The notes under the pieces: model-generated
What the model was told of the DNA's origin: nothing
The model's database searches: none
What the model saw: the letters and a program-made list of their open reading frames with translations, nothing else
Position numbers and translations under genes: made by a program
Source of the DNA: Toxotes chatareus
Lineage: Eukaryota; Chordata; Actinopteri; Toxotidae
Direction of reading: 5' to 3'
DNA length: 64,000 bases
Assembly (NCBI GenBank): GCA_016801885.1
Contig: CM028899.1
Span: 19,731,501 to 19,795,500 of the forward strand
In this document: positions 1 to 13,500 of the stretch, piece by piece
Position numbering within the stretch: position 1 is the first letter of the stretch
How the letters are laid out: every line of letters begins with the position of its first letter

Positions 1-110
1 GTGTACTCTGTGAACAATGAGGATCAGACAGGTGCTTCTGTGGAGTTTGTGGTGCCCAGGGACCTGGCTGATGGCTTCATTAACAACAAGAGGGAGCGCT
101 ATAAGTTCAG
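1..110 (+). CDS. kif6: kif6 exon a (5'-truncated by window edge), early motor domain
   Basis: Frame 1 reads VYSVNNEDQTGASVEF and then VVPRDLADGFINNKRERYKF, matching the human segment containing PRDLADGFVNNKRESYKF. The donor is AG|GTAGAG, leaving phase 2. The true 5' end of the exon and the start codon lie outside the window. Confidence 0.93.
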
Positions 111-3100
111 GTAGAGGAAGCGCTTTCCATTTGCTTCATTTCCCAATTCAGCCAACTAATTTGTCCTAAGTAAATTCAAATGTTGGGGTCGTTGAAGTAT
201 TTATACTATTATAATTTACATTGGGTTTTTTTTATATTTACAAAATGGCTATACGTTGCTTTGTGTTTGACGCTGTAGTGATTGAAGCAAAAGCTCTTAA
301 ATTGTAGAAGCAGAAATTAGATTAATTAAAAGTATGACTGCATGCATATCCACATGTACTGTCTTAACATTATCAGTATACTTAGCCACAGTCTTCAGTG
401 AGTGCAGAACATCAAAACAATTACTGTCTAGTATGTTTTACTAAAACTGGGAAAAGCAATAATCTTGCAGATGATGAAAACATCTCTCGATTACAATTAT
501 GGTTAAGCTAAAATCTGCAAGAGTGATGTAACTGTGAAAAAAAAAAAAAGTTGAATGAATAAAGACGACATACATAGAGCAAGGTGTGTTGCCCACCAGA
601 ATTTAAGATCTCAAGGTTGCATAAAACTTTTCCCATGAATAATTCATCCAGCAGTTCTGTCACTGCAGAGCCAGAACATCTGTTTAATGCTGGTGGTGAA
701 AGCTGCAGCCTTATATACCCTCTGGGCAGGGCCCATGCCACGCTTCCAAGCCCTAAATTCACAGTTAGGGAGTCAGACAGCAGTGGACACTGAGAGCCTT
801 TGAAAACCACAGAGTCTTATAATAGCCTGTGGAGGTTCCCTTGTGCCCTTATAGAAATAAAATTTCCACATTTAACAATCTTCCTGGGCGGATTCCTCTC
901 TCACATCTCTCTCATCTTTCTGTGGGATAAAACATGATGGGTTGAGACTGCTTTAGAAAACAGAATGACTAAACTCCTCCTCATCCAGTTGGGAAATTAA
1001 ATCGACTGCGTTTTGTGCTTGTTCAGTACCGCTGTGGGTAACTATGTTGAGCCTCGGATGTTTGAGATAAACCAGCAGCATACATTTTATACTGTAATGG
1101 TAGTAAATTAAGTAATAGATGTATGTTCTGACCTGTTCTGTTCTCCCATAGGTGCGATGATCATACTGCCTTTGTTCTTTCCACTTTTGTCCAGGTTCCA
1201 AAAAGTGTTTGATCAATCAGTCAAACAAGAAGACATATTTCAAAACATTGCCAAACCGGTGGCAGACAGGTAAAAGCCTTACTGACACTGTACCTCTCAA
1301 AATGAGAAATGACCACCTGTGTCCAGCTGTGCTCATCCCTCTGTGTTGTGGTCAGGCCACACAGGCTTTAGCCAGCCCTGTTGACAGGAAGTCAGTAAAG
1401 CTCAGCTTTCTTTAAGATGGAATTGGAGGGTGTCTGTAATCTTTGGCGTACTTTACATACTTAAACCACTAAGTGGACTGAGCTGGCAGGCAAGATGGCA
1501 CACTGTGCCATCATGAGTGTGAGAACATTTTCAAGCCACAACACAGAGCTATACTGGAAACTGTAGCTGCTCAGTCATTTTGAGCTGTTGTCAGGCAGAA
1601 GGATCTGCCCCTCAAGATCGATTGATGTTAATGTTAATTGATGGTTGAAGACTGAGTATAATGGTTTATGGAAGCAGATTTCCCAGTGTGACAATAAAAC
1701 GTTCACAGTTAAGATTTTAAGGATCCAACCTCACTAGGTTCTTCCTCTGTTTCTCCTCGCCAAACGCTGTCCTCCTGGCTCGGTTTAGCCCTACCATCTC
1801 CTCAGCAGCCCCTCCAGTCGTCTTAGTCACAATAGGGTCTATTTGTGGAATCCCACAACTGCTTTGCATTATCTTGGCTGTTAGGAGACATATATACAAC
1901 ACGGTGAGATGTCTTGATTGGCTGACTCAGGTCTGGGATGTATTTGACCTGAGTCACATGGGTTCACTGACTTTGGGATTAGGTTGCTCTCCCCAGCCAA
2001 CCTTTTAACAGTTCCCCCTTTGTTGTGGCAGATGGTAAACATCAGGTTAAAAAGTGTCAGTCACAACCAGTCTATGTCTTACCATATCAATTTGAGCTTG
2101 GCGTCTTTTAGTCTTTGATATGACTATAATGTCTGCAGCCTAGAAGACACTATTCATCCGCTATTCAGCCATGACCAGTCTGTCTTCCCAGTCAGACATT
2201 TCTTAGTAGAATGTCAGCCCTTGACCCCCCCCCGCCGCCCCGCCGCCCTCCTCTGCTGAATGTTCTGAATTCCTCAAAGTTTTAACATTTGAAATTTCAT
2301 TTGTTGTTACAGAAATCACAAACAGATTCAGATTGGGACTGACAGAATGTTTTATCTAAAGGCCCTGCAGTCAGGAAACATTTATTCAGGTTGAGTCGAG
2401 AGTCACTTTGAATTGCAGCAGTTTTGCTGTCACCACACTGAAACTCAGCTTCATGCACGCAGGCGCCGATCGTCTCAACTAGCAATAACTGTCAGGTTGT
2501 TGTTTTGGTTGGTACTCTGTCATACTTGGCTCGCTTCAAGTTTAGCCAAAAGCTCTAACTCGTTTACTTACACACTAGTCTCTGTCTCTGCTGTGGTGTA
2601 ACCGAAACCAGTTATTTCAACCCCAACACAGTAGTTTAAAAACAAACCAGCATTAATAGCTCCAGGAGAGGAAGAGCCAATGAAATGATGTCGGGCTGGC
2701 AAGGCAAACCCTGTATCTGCATTGTAATCCCATTTCAAAAGGCTGTGAAACCTGGAGCCCCAAGAAGAACAGGGTTCTGCTCAGTTTTATCCTCAGCCCC
2801 GTTACCTCAAACGACTGGACTGAAGAGAAAGGAAGAACAGGGATCGTGTGGATGATGAGTTGCCAATCTCCAGGAAAGCTGAGGTGTAAACAGGAACAAG
2901 CATTGGGAAACGCCCAAGCCTCAGCGGCAGGGCCCAGCCCGCATCATTAGCACAGACATTACGCTGAACACTGAGCCTGTGTCTGTTCTTCCCACTGCCA
3001 ATCACTGCCATGACTCATGCTAGATTAAATGGACACCCAATGGCCGTCGAACCAACCACCATTCTCCTGAGTGGACGTCGTGTTTTATATAAACTGACAT

Positions 3101-4508
3101 GCAGTTTTTTCCTCTTACCCTTCTCATGCAGGGTGTGGAATTGTACAGCACACAGGAAGGAAACCCACACACCGCTCAAATACTGAAATACTGGGTTGGC
3201 TGTTCCATTAGAATAAGTGAGAGGCTTAAGTTCGTTTATAATTCATCTTGAAAAATATAGTGTTAAGATATCCTTTTCCTTGCAACTGGCAAGTCAGAGA
3301 GCACAGAGTTTATCCTCACCTTTTATCCAAGCTCGTGGGTCGTAGGCCACCTCTGTCGTTTTACTATTTCTTCCTGGTTTGTTTCCAAGACTACAGAACA
3401 GACGTTTTGTTTTTTTTTTTGTTTTTTTTCCTCTACCTCTTATGAGTACCGTCATTTTGGATGTTAAACAGAACTAGATACCATTGGTTTCCATTGCCTT
3501 GTGCACGTGCATGAAGGCAGCTCCGTGCCAAACCAACATTCACCGGGGCCCTGCCTAGTCCAGTGGGTTTGGGCCCTTTCCTTCTCTCATACTCCGAGAC
3601 ATTTCTCCCTCACCGGCAGATGTCTGTCGCCATAGCAGCTCTCCACTCACTGCCATCTTTTCCTGTGGATTTGAAGTGTCAGATTCAATTCACTCAGTCC
3701 TTTGGTGTTTGCATATTAAGATGGTGATGCCTTAGCAAGTGATGCAGATGTGTAAGAATACGGTTATATTTACAGACAAACAAATGCATTCTGCTTTTTG
3801 CAAGTCATAACACAGCCATTTCACTGAGGCTGTATTTTAGCTAAAGCTTTACTTTGCACTATTGGCAATCAGTTTTCTTTAGACCCCATTGTTGTTGCCT
3901 GGTTGGATATATTTAGCCTTTTTTAAAAATCAGGCGTGATCATAAAACGTTTGTCATGCTCTCATCTGTTCTCAGTGATTTAACAGTAACATAATCTCTC
4001 ATGGCCCCAACTGCTGTTCTAAGGACATTTACTGTACTTTACTGTACAGATGTGCTTTTTCTGACACCTGTGGTCAATTGGTCAGTGAGAAAAATTGAAT
4101 GGTGAAGAAAATTTCAGTGAAATTGTGAATTGAATCTGTTTATCTGCTTCTTATAAAATATGAAAAACAGATCATATACCAGGATCTGCTTGGTATTACC
4201 ATAGACTTTATGTTCTCTTTATGTTCTTGTTCATGAACATGTTGGCTATTTAGCTGTATTTATGTATTTGCCCATTGGAGTAACTCAAACAAAAGAAGTC
4301 ATGAGATGAGCTTGATGTCACAAATAGATATTTAACATTGTGAGTTAAGTTTACTTTAAGGTTATAGTAAATACAGTGCATGAGCTCATGTTCCCGAGTG
4401 TCGACCACTGATTTCAGGCAGGTGCTTAATAATGTAGACCTTTGTGGTTGTTAAATACATTTGCCTTTATAAAGATCAACTGTTAATGGGGTTTCTCAGT
4501 GTTTATCC

Positions 4509-4544
<36 letters not shown>

Positions 4545-7500
4545 TGTGCAGTGTACTGGGTGGCTACAATGGTACTATATTTGCCTATGGCCAGACAGGC
4601 AGTGGGAAGACCTTTACCATCACAGGAGGGGCAGAGCGTTACAGTGATCGCGGCATTATTCCTCGCACTCTTTCCTACCTGTATGAATGCTTCAGTCAGG
4701 TAAATACTGACCACACACACTGATACACACAATCCAAGTATAAATTATTATCTGACTGGCTCTTTTTGCCATCGTTTCTTTTTTTTTCCATGTGCTGCAT
4801 TAATTCTAAATCTAAGCATTTGCTTTTTGCCAAATGTCATCTTTACGTGCGTCGTCCAATTTTACATACTACATTTTTTTTCTCCACAGGACAGCAGTGT
4901 GGTTTATACTACACATATCTCCTACTTGGAGATCTACAACGAGATGGGATATGACCTTCTGGATTCCCGACATGAAGCCTCTCGACTGGAGGACCTACCG
5001 TCAGTGTTCTGCTTTTTTTGTTTTATTTGCTTTTGCTGCACTGATGCTTCAGGACTGCAGTTACTTCAGAAAATGTTATTATTAAAGAAAGTGACACAGT
5101 GTAGTGTATATTTCACTTTTCATAATTGCGCTAATGAGTGCATGTCTTATTGTAAAGTAAAAAAAAAAAGACCAATCATCACTGGGTCCATCATCCTCCT
5201 AAACACTTGTGGGTTTAGCCGAGCCTTATTCCTCAACATCCCTGTGTGGTGAAATGTGGAGACTCTAGTATTTACCACCCGACTACGAACTGCCAACTGA
5301 CATAATGAGACTGTGGGGCTCTGCAATGGATGTGGTCAACCTGAAGGCAGAGTCTGCCACTGGAGTGCAGAGCAAGAGGGTCATGTGGAGAAATAGTTGT
5401 TCGTAGTCGGTTGCTGCTGCAGCTGGTCTGAGGGAAATTCTTTTTCATGTCCATCGCCCTCTTTTTTCACTCATTTCTTGTTGTCCTTTGTTGCTTTTCC
5501 TGCTTTTTTTGTAGTTTGCATCCATCTTTCTTTGTAATTATAAATCCCATCTGTCTGGAGGTTTGTGTGTCTATGTGCTTTTTTATTTATTTCTTTTTTT
5601 TTTTTTTGCCTGTTTTTGTCATACTCAATACTTATTCATCTCAAAGTAGACTTTGGACTACATCATTTTGGTGTTTGTCCTCTATTTTCTTGTACCAGTT
5701 CCATTCAAGTGTTTTTTTTCTTTCTCCAAGGATCCAGCTCAAGGTTTAGATACCCACAAATCACAGTCTTCTGCAAATAGACAGTGCCCGTCGTTAACCA
5801 TGCTGCGGCCACACTTGCTGATTCAAGGAGAAGCTGTGGCACTGACAAATTTCTCTCTTTGACTGTTTGGCTGCTTCTCTCTTTCACTGTACCCTTTCTC
5901 TTCTTTCCCATCCCTTCCTCCTTCTGACATTCTTGCACTTATACTTTTTTTCTTGTTTTACTTCTTGTCTCCATCTGTGCATTATTTCCATCATGCGTTC
6001 AGAATTCCAACCCTTCAAATGCTCTGTATATTATTCGGTAAATTAATTTAAAATCTCTATCATTTTTTTTACATTTGCGTAAAAATACAATAATCAAATC
6101 CTATTCAGGGTTGACGGAGCTGTTTAGGAAAATAATTCTGCCAAGACACAGCCTTTAATCACATTAAGATTGATAGTGCTCTATCAAAGAGCCTCAATTA
6201 CCTACACATGTTGACACAATTATCTACATATGTTCTGCAGTCATTCCACCCCATTTGACATCTCAATCCGGTAGCCATACTGTCACAACCCTGGTGGCGG
6301 GATGGAAATGATGCGGTAAGATCATAGGAGTCGTTTCAAACCCATCTGTTCAAGCACGCTGTGTTTCAGTCTGCCTGATGCGGGCAAAAACCAATCACCT
6401 ATTTGTTTTTAAAAGCGAGCCCTGTCTGTTATCAAGTTATGAACCCCCAGAGAGATAAAGCACATGTGTCAGACTGGGTCGCAGCCCACACTGACTTGCA
6501 GATGTGGTTTGTTTGGATTTAGAGCTGAGCGAGGCCGAGGCAATGGGAGGAAAATGGATGACATAACTGACATAATTGGTTTTTCGTAATTGCTTCAGTG
6601 TTGGATTATTTGGGTTTTGACTTGATTTGTCCTGCTTTGTCATTTTTTATTAATAATCTCAAGTTTATTTAGCATGCTGGAATTTCCTCTCACAAAGTTT
6701 TTTTTTATTTCTTTTTCTCTCCAGAAAAGTAATGATCATGGAGGATCATGACCAGAATATCCATCTGAGGAACCTGTCACTGCAGCAATCAGCAAATGAG
6801 GAAGAGGCTCTGAATCTCCTCTTCCTGGGTGACACCAATCGAATGATTGCAGAGGTAAGAAAAGGGGGGAACACAGGCTTCCATAGGGATTCAGCAGAAA
6901 TGTATAATGACTTCCTCTTTTTAAGTCACACACCATTAATACAGTGTTTTTAGAAAGGATTGTGGACAGTATACAAAAATGATAACCGCTCCTGAGGTAA
7001 GTGGTGTTTTTTTGTTTTTGTTCAGAGATGCAATATGCCTTCTAAAAGTTACCTTAAGACCCTTCTAAAATATTATTTTGGTCCCCTGTGGTTCCTTTTA
7101 CCCTCTTTTTCCTTGTAAAACCAAGCATTCTCTCTGTAATTTCTGTTTATGTTGCGGTGTGTTTTTTTTTTTTTTCTTCCTTTTTTTCTACACTCAGACA
7201 CCCAGACTCCCCATGCTGATGAGACATGTGGTGGGTCAGGTTTTGCTCTGCAACCCAGAGGTTTGGAGCAAAGGACTGATCTCACCTTGTTTACTCTTGT
7301 TGCTAGTTTGTAAGTAAATAACAAGACAGTAAAAGTGACTTGGATAATCAGGATTCAATCAGAGACTTGCTTTTCATTTTTTGACAAGCAATTGAAAGTC
7401 AGTTTGTGATGTGGCTGGGATTCCTCCAGTGCAAATGAAATAGTTATGGGATCCAGAAGGGAATTTCCTGGGAACTCAGAAATGGGTTTAATAGCTATTA

Positions 7501-10500
7501 TCCTGTCACTGAACTTTTGTAGTCTACGTGAAAATAACAAGTTAAACACATTACCAAAACAATATTGCCTTTATTCTGCTTTACCACTCCCATTGTCTGC
7601 TGCTGTAAAATCTGTGGGAATATTTCAATGGAAATATATAACTTGATGTTACTTTAGTCTGTTTATCAGGCAGTCAAGGCGTTGCTCAGTTCAGCAGGGA
7701 GTCCCCAACATAGTCCACCCACACAGAGACTTCTGTGTGGGTGGACTCTCCGGGGCTTTTTCACAAGAAGATTTCTCTTGAGCCTGAAGCAAACAAAGAA
7801 CCATCATGCTCAATTTATCACTGCCAGAATCCTCCCAGAAGTCCTTTCTCCTCGCAGATCTACAAATAAAGTTAACAGTAATGCTTTCTTTCTTCCCTTG
7901 CCCCCCAGCCATGTGGATAAAAGATGACATATCCATTCACGCTCACACTCAGCACACCATGAGCTCATTCACATTGAGATTTGGCAATCCCCTCCACACT
8001 TTTATTGGACAGGAAATAAAATACACCTTCTCAACTCCTCACCCTTCCTTCGGTCTCATTGGGAAACATTTCCTCTCATCTGTTTTTTTTTTTCTCTGCA
8101 TCCTTGTTTCTTCTCTTCACCAGATTGCCCCTTTATGCTGACCCACTTCAGCACTGTGTGGACAGCATGTGGTTGAATTAGAACACAGGAAAGTAAAGGG
8201 AATGACTCCAATGAGGTTGCTTTGTCCTGCTGTTTTTGCGCAACTAAGGCACATTTTAATCCCCCTTTGTGCACATTCATACAGTTTAAATATACATACT
8301 TTATTTTATCTGCTCTTGTCTGTACACTTTAATGCTGACAGTTATTCTAGGACTCCTAAAAAAACATTATGTCATGCATGGTGATATCAAAATGAAGTTA
8401 TTACGGTTCCCATTAAACGCACATCTCAAAAATTTAGATAAACGGCCTCTGCCGGTGCTCAGTCTTGATAAATGCTCAAACGGACACAATGACACATAAG
8501 AGCCAATCCAGTCAGTCAGTCCTTATCTATGTGCAGCTGCCAGTGTATTTGAGAACTTGTAGCTGTTATCTGTGAGTGCTGGTTTGGATTTCTGCTGCAC
8601 TTACTTGCATTAACGGTCACTTAAATGTCACTTTATTTTCTTGGTGCGTGTGTTAAAAGAGAAGGGAGTTTCCACTGAGCAATATACTGTTACTACTTTT
8701 AATGCATGAGCAGCTAATACTATACACATTCTGAAGCAAAGAACAATGTAGGGTTTTTTTTAAACACTAGATTAAAGTTAAAGCTATCAAAGATTTTTGC
8801 ACTGCTTGTCTTGTGGTGATAGCTCCTTTTTTTTTTTTTTTTTTACTGCAAGCAGGAAATGCATTGTACATACTGAGAACTGTGCAAAATCGACAGTTGA
8901 TCCCATCTGCATGTGGTGATGTGATCTAATAGAGACTAAAAATGCCTGCTGTGTGACTGGGAATTTAATAAAAGTACATTACAGGCTGCTTATCAAGGTT
9001 ATAGCAGCATTTGTTTGGTGTTGGTTGGCGTTAATAGTATGACTAATGGTGAAACTAAAAACAATTTCCAGAACACAAACACTTTGTCTCTATTTCTATC
9101 TTGCTGTGGAAGGACTGCTTCATATTACGTTAAGGAGTACCCTGTGGAGCAAACATGGACGTGTGCAGAGTGAAGGGAATTTGGAGGAAAGAGATGACAG
9201 CAGTGGGTTAAGATTGTGAAAGATCTGTCTTGAGCTGTCATGACCCTAACAAGCAGGTGCTGGCACATGTACGCCAACAACAAGTCAGGGTCAGAGCCCC
9301 TTTTTAGAATGAATGACCTGGAATATCCACGATAATGTTTTCAAGCAGAAAGGAAAAGTGAGTCATGTCCATATCATAGATCAGTGACAATTCAAAGGAA
9401 AAGAATCTCAAAAGAATCTCAGTTCAGCAGGGAGTCCCCTTTAGTTAATAAAGCTTGTTTGTGCAAAGTGACTCATGCTCTAATTTGTCGAGTCCTCCTG
9501 GTCTCGACCTGACTTCTGCCGTTCCAGTGACCATCTGAAAATCAACCTCAGCTTTTGTAAAGCCACACCATGTGTAACTGTGACTTTGATCTTCAAACCA
9601 GTTGTAGCAAAAAAAAATGAAAAGAAAAGAAAAAGAATCAAAGGAAACATGTTTTTTGTTGTTTGAATATGAGAATACCACAGATGGCGAATAAAATTCC
9701 CTTTTTTCTTTTTTTTTGTTCCCACCATGTGTACCAGTTTTAGAAGATTCAGAATACTCTCACACAAACCTAAATGTATCCCAATAGCATTGCAGTATTT
9801 TCAAAATGTTCTCTCACCACTCCACTCTCTTTCTTTCATTCTATCATCTCCAGACTCCCATGAACCAAGCATCCACACGTTCCCACTGTGTTTTCACTGT
9901 GCACTTGTGCAGACGTGAGCCGGGCTCAGCGACCCTGCGGCGCTCCAAGCTCCACCTGGTGGACCTGGCCGGATCGGACAGAGTTAGCAAGACTGGCCTG
10001 AATGGGCAGCTGCTCACTGAGGCCAAGTACATCAACCTCTCCCTTCACTACCTGGAGCAGGTAACCATTTGGCATAGAATACATTTGAAAGTTCATTGTG
10101 TGATAATGATTTGACACCAATTTTGATCCATATCCTGCTGATTCAGACTTCAAGCTGCTACGTGTTAATCACACTTCAGTTTATCTTAGATGTTTGACTG
10201 TGATTAATGGTCATCATGCCAGTACTGCATGAACAGTAAGGATGCTGTCAAAGAAACTAATTGCATTGTCTTTGAGACATTACTGTGTGTTATAATCAGG
10301 CCTTTGTCAGCCCTTTTAATTGCTCCCTTCCTCAGGTGATCATCGCTTTGTCAGAGAAGAACCGCTCCCATATTCCCTACAGGAACTCCATGTTAACGTC
10401 TGTGCTTAGGGACAGTCTTGGGGGCAACTGCATGACCACCATGATTGCCACTATGGCAATTGACAAAAGGAATCTTGATGTAAGGATGGGGACCTCAGTC

Positions 10501-13500
10501 CTATGTTCAGACACAGTATTGTGTTAAACTGCCAAAAAGCTAAGTATAAGTGATTTTATGGTTATTTAAACCAAGCAAAAACAATATTCTGTTACATTTT
10601 TAAGACATGAAATAGACATGACATCATCTTGTGGAGTGTTTTACAGAATATTTTGTCTCTGAAATGAATGAAAAGCTATGTTTTGTACAGTAAATATAGA
10701 TTATGAGCATTTTGCAAATATGTCAAATGAGTACTAAAGACATTAAGACATTTTCGAAAACTGTTTTCTTCAGGAGTCCATCTCCACATGCCGCTTTGCT
10801 CAGCGCGTGGCTCTCATTAAGAACGAGGCGATATTGAATGAAGAACTGGATCCTGCCCTGGTGAGACAGCCAGACACGGCACTTCAGCAGTCACTACAAA
10901 TACCATAGCTTAGCCACACAATCACACCACAGAAGCATGACTTAATGTGCTGTTTCACCATGGCCAGACCCTCCTGGTAGCTTCCAGACCTAAAATTGAT
11001 CAGCGAATGAATTGCAGTGAGAAACCAGCTTCTAAATGTAACTAAGTGTAACCAACCATGTGCTCAGATGTCCTGTTTAGGTTTCCAATAGCAAATTAGT
11101 TTTTCCAGTGTTAGACAGTCGATCTGAAAGGAGCAGTTTTCCACCTTCAGCAAATGAGAGTCTGTCTGTCTGTCTCGAGCTATTTAGACTGTTCACAAGT
11201 CTTGTTTGCATTCCCTCCATCTTGTTTACATGCTCCCAAGTCTGTTATGGCATTTTATTTTATCCCAATAACTCACAGCCTCCTGAGAAAGCATCCAGGT
11301 GGAGGCTGTTGTGGACTGTGCGTATGCCTTTACACACCTTCATGCCAGGAAGGACAAACTTCACCACATAGTGCAGTTCCTGGCCAGAGGTTGTAGATCT
11401 GGGGACACAGTGCAACATTTTCAAAATAAGAGAAGGCAATCTGTTTACTTTCAGTAATTTTATTTAGCATCTATACACTATGATTACACTTTTATTTTAA
11501 TAAGTTAGAGAAGAGGCCAGAGTAGGAGATGTAGAGTAGAGAAAGTTTTGGTGAGAGTAAGTCCCTTGATTGGTGCAACATGTGGTTACTGAGGCCACTC
11601 AACAGTTGTTCACATATAGCACAGTAGACTTTACACATGCTTCCATATCTGCCTGTTATTACCCATAGTTACACATAATGATTAATAGAAAATGATATTA
11701 TCTGTGCAGTTTAACCAGGTTAACCCTAACAAAGGCTTCCCTCCTTCACTTTCCACATCACCTGGTAGTTGTTGTACAGACCCTTTGGGGGATATACAGT
11801 AGTAAGTCATCATAGCAATGTCCGCTTCCTCCCCTCCCACCCAGATCTGCCTCAGGATCAACTGCTACTGTATTATTGCTGCTGAGACTTGGCTGGCCAC
11901 TTGCAAACCCTACAGAGGTATTTTTAAGAGAGTCTGCGGCTGGCTCAGTAATTGTGACAGTGTCTGGCGGCTCCCAATTGGGTCCGGCACAGTTACAGCT
12001 CCAGGAAAACCCAAACTCCGTGGGCAAACTTCTTGTCTCCGTTTATGGCTTCTTAGTGTGTTTCTCATTTTGTTCATTGCTCCCGTCTCTCTGTCTCTCC
12101 CTCTATATCTCTCCCTGGGTTTACTGAGAAAAAAGCAGAGCCAGCAGTGCAGTTGGTAGATTAGAATGATGTCATCTTTTTGTGGTTTGGGGTGACACTT
12201 AGACTCCCATTTTTGGCCCTTCCTCGTCTGAAGGCGCACTGTCAATTGAACAGGCTCGCTGCAGTAATTGATTTGAAACCTGGAGTTTGCTTTTCACAAT
12301 CTTACAGTCAGTGTTTGCTGCATCATTCAGACCACACACTGCCCTAATGGTCCTATACTGTAGCCTACAGGCTACAAAATGCAATTCTTCAAAGCCCGAA
12401 CAGCAGGAAACCAGCCAGACCAGACAAAACATTTAACACGTCTCTCATGGACAGGGAAAGAATGAGGTGTTGAAAGTGACCTGTGATCATAATGAAGTCA
12501 GCCCCAGTGACCACACCATATAAGGCTCTCTCTCCTAGCTCCTCTAAGAGCACTAAGGTCAATCTTAATCTTCTCTTTAGACCATGCTGATCCTGGTCTG
12601 CAGTCGTCAGGGCAGATTGTTATCGGCTTCTGTATCTTCCAAGATACTTCTACCTTTTTCTTCAAGTGTGTCAACCTGAGCACGTGTGCAGGAGTGCTCA
12701 GTTTGAGTTCAGCTGAATTTCCATCAAATTCCTCTCTGCAATTCTTAAAGGGTCAAACAAGTTGATCTGAAGGTGTTGTTATGCAGTTAAGCAGAGGGTA
12801 ATAGGAACCTGAGTGACCCCTCTGAACCTGGACCCTCCCTACACTTAAATATACACACAACAACATCTTGTTTGAGAAGGCAGCTCTGATTAGTGCATAC
12901 CTGTGAGTCAAACATAGAGGCCTGCTTAAAGCCCACCAGAGAGACATGTTCGGTGAGCGGGTGTGAAAATTCCTGCGGGCGGTTGCTCTCCTTCGTTCAT
13001 TCATATGTCTCATCTAAATGGCAGTGCAGTGCTGCTGGCTTTATTCTACAATGAGTACAGTGCATAAATGGTGCCATACATGGAACACAGCCCGTGTGTA
13101 AAGGTGCAGTGGGAGACTATACCTCCTCCTCTTCTTTTATAAAAAGAGGTCACATAATAGCAGCATGTTTGTCAATGTCATAGAACATAATACATATGCA
13201 TTTGAGGTGTAACCTGTGGTTATACTGTGGTGCTTACAGTTTGCTGTGGGTGGTTTTCTGCCCAGAATGGACAGTACGTATTCAAGGAAAACCTAATGGT
13301 AGGTCAGACTGTTTGTATAGGTTAGTTTAATGTTTCAAAGCTAATTGTGTAACATTTTTTGGTAGTAAACACAGACATACATGCAGTGTTGCTTTTCCAT
13401 CCTTGTAACAATCTGCATGTTGCACCGACATTGGGTTTCCATACAATGTGCTGACATCATCAGTCACATGTCCTGAGTCAGTTTTTATTCAAAGTGCATG

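Noticed and set aside
7684..7706. miR-24 gene, because of a 15-base match to the mature form
   Set aside because: No complementary 5' arm within about 100 bp and the 3' half of the mature sequence differs.
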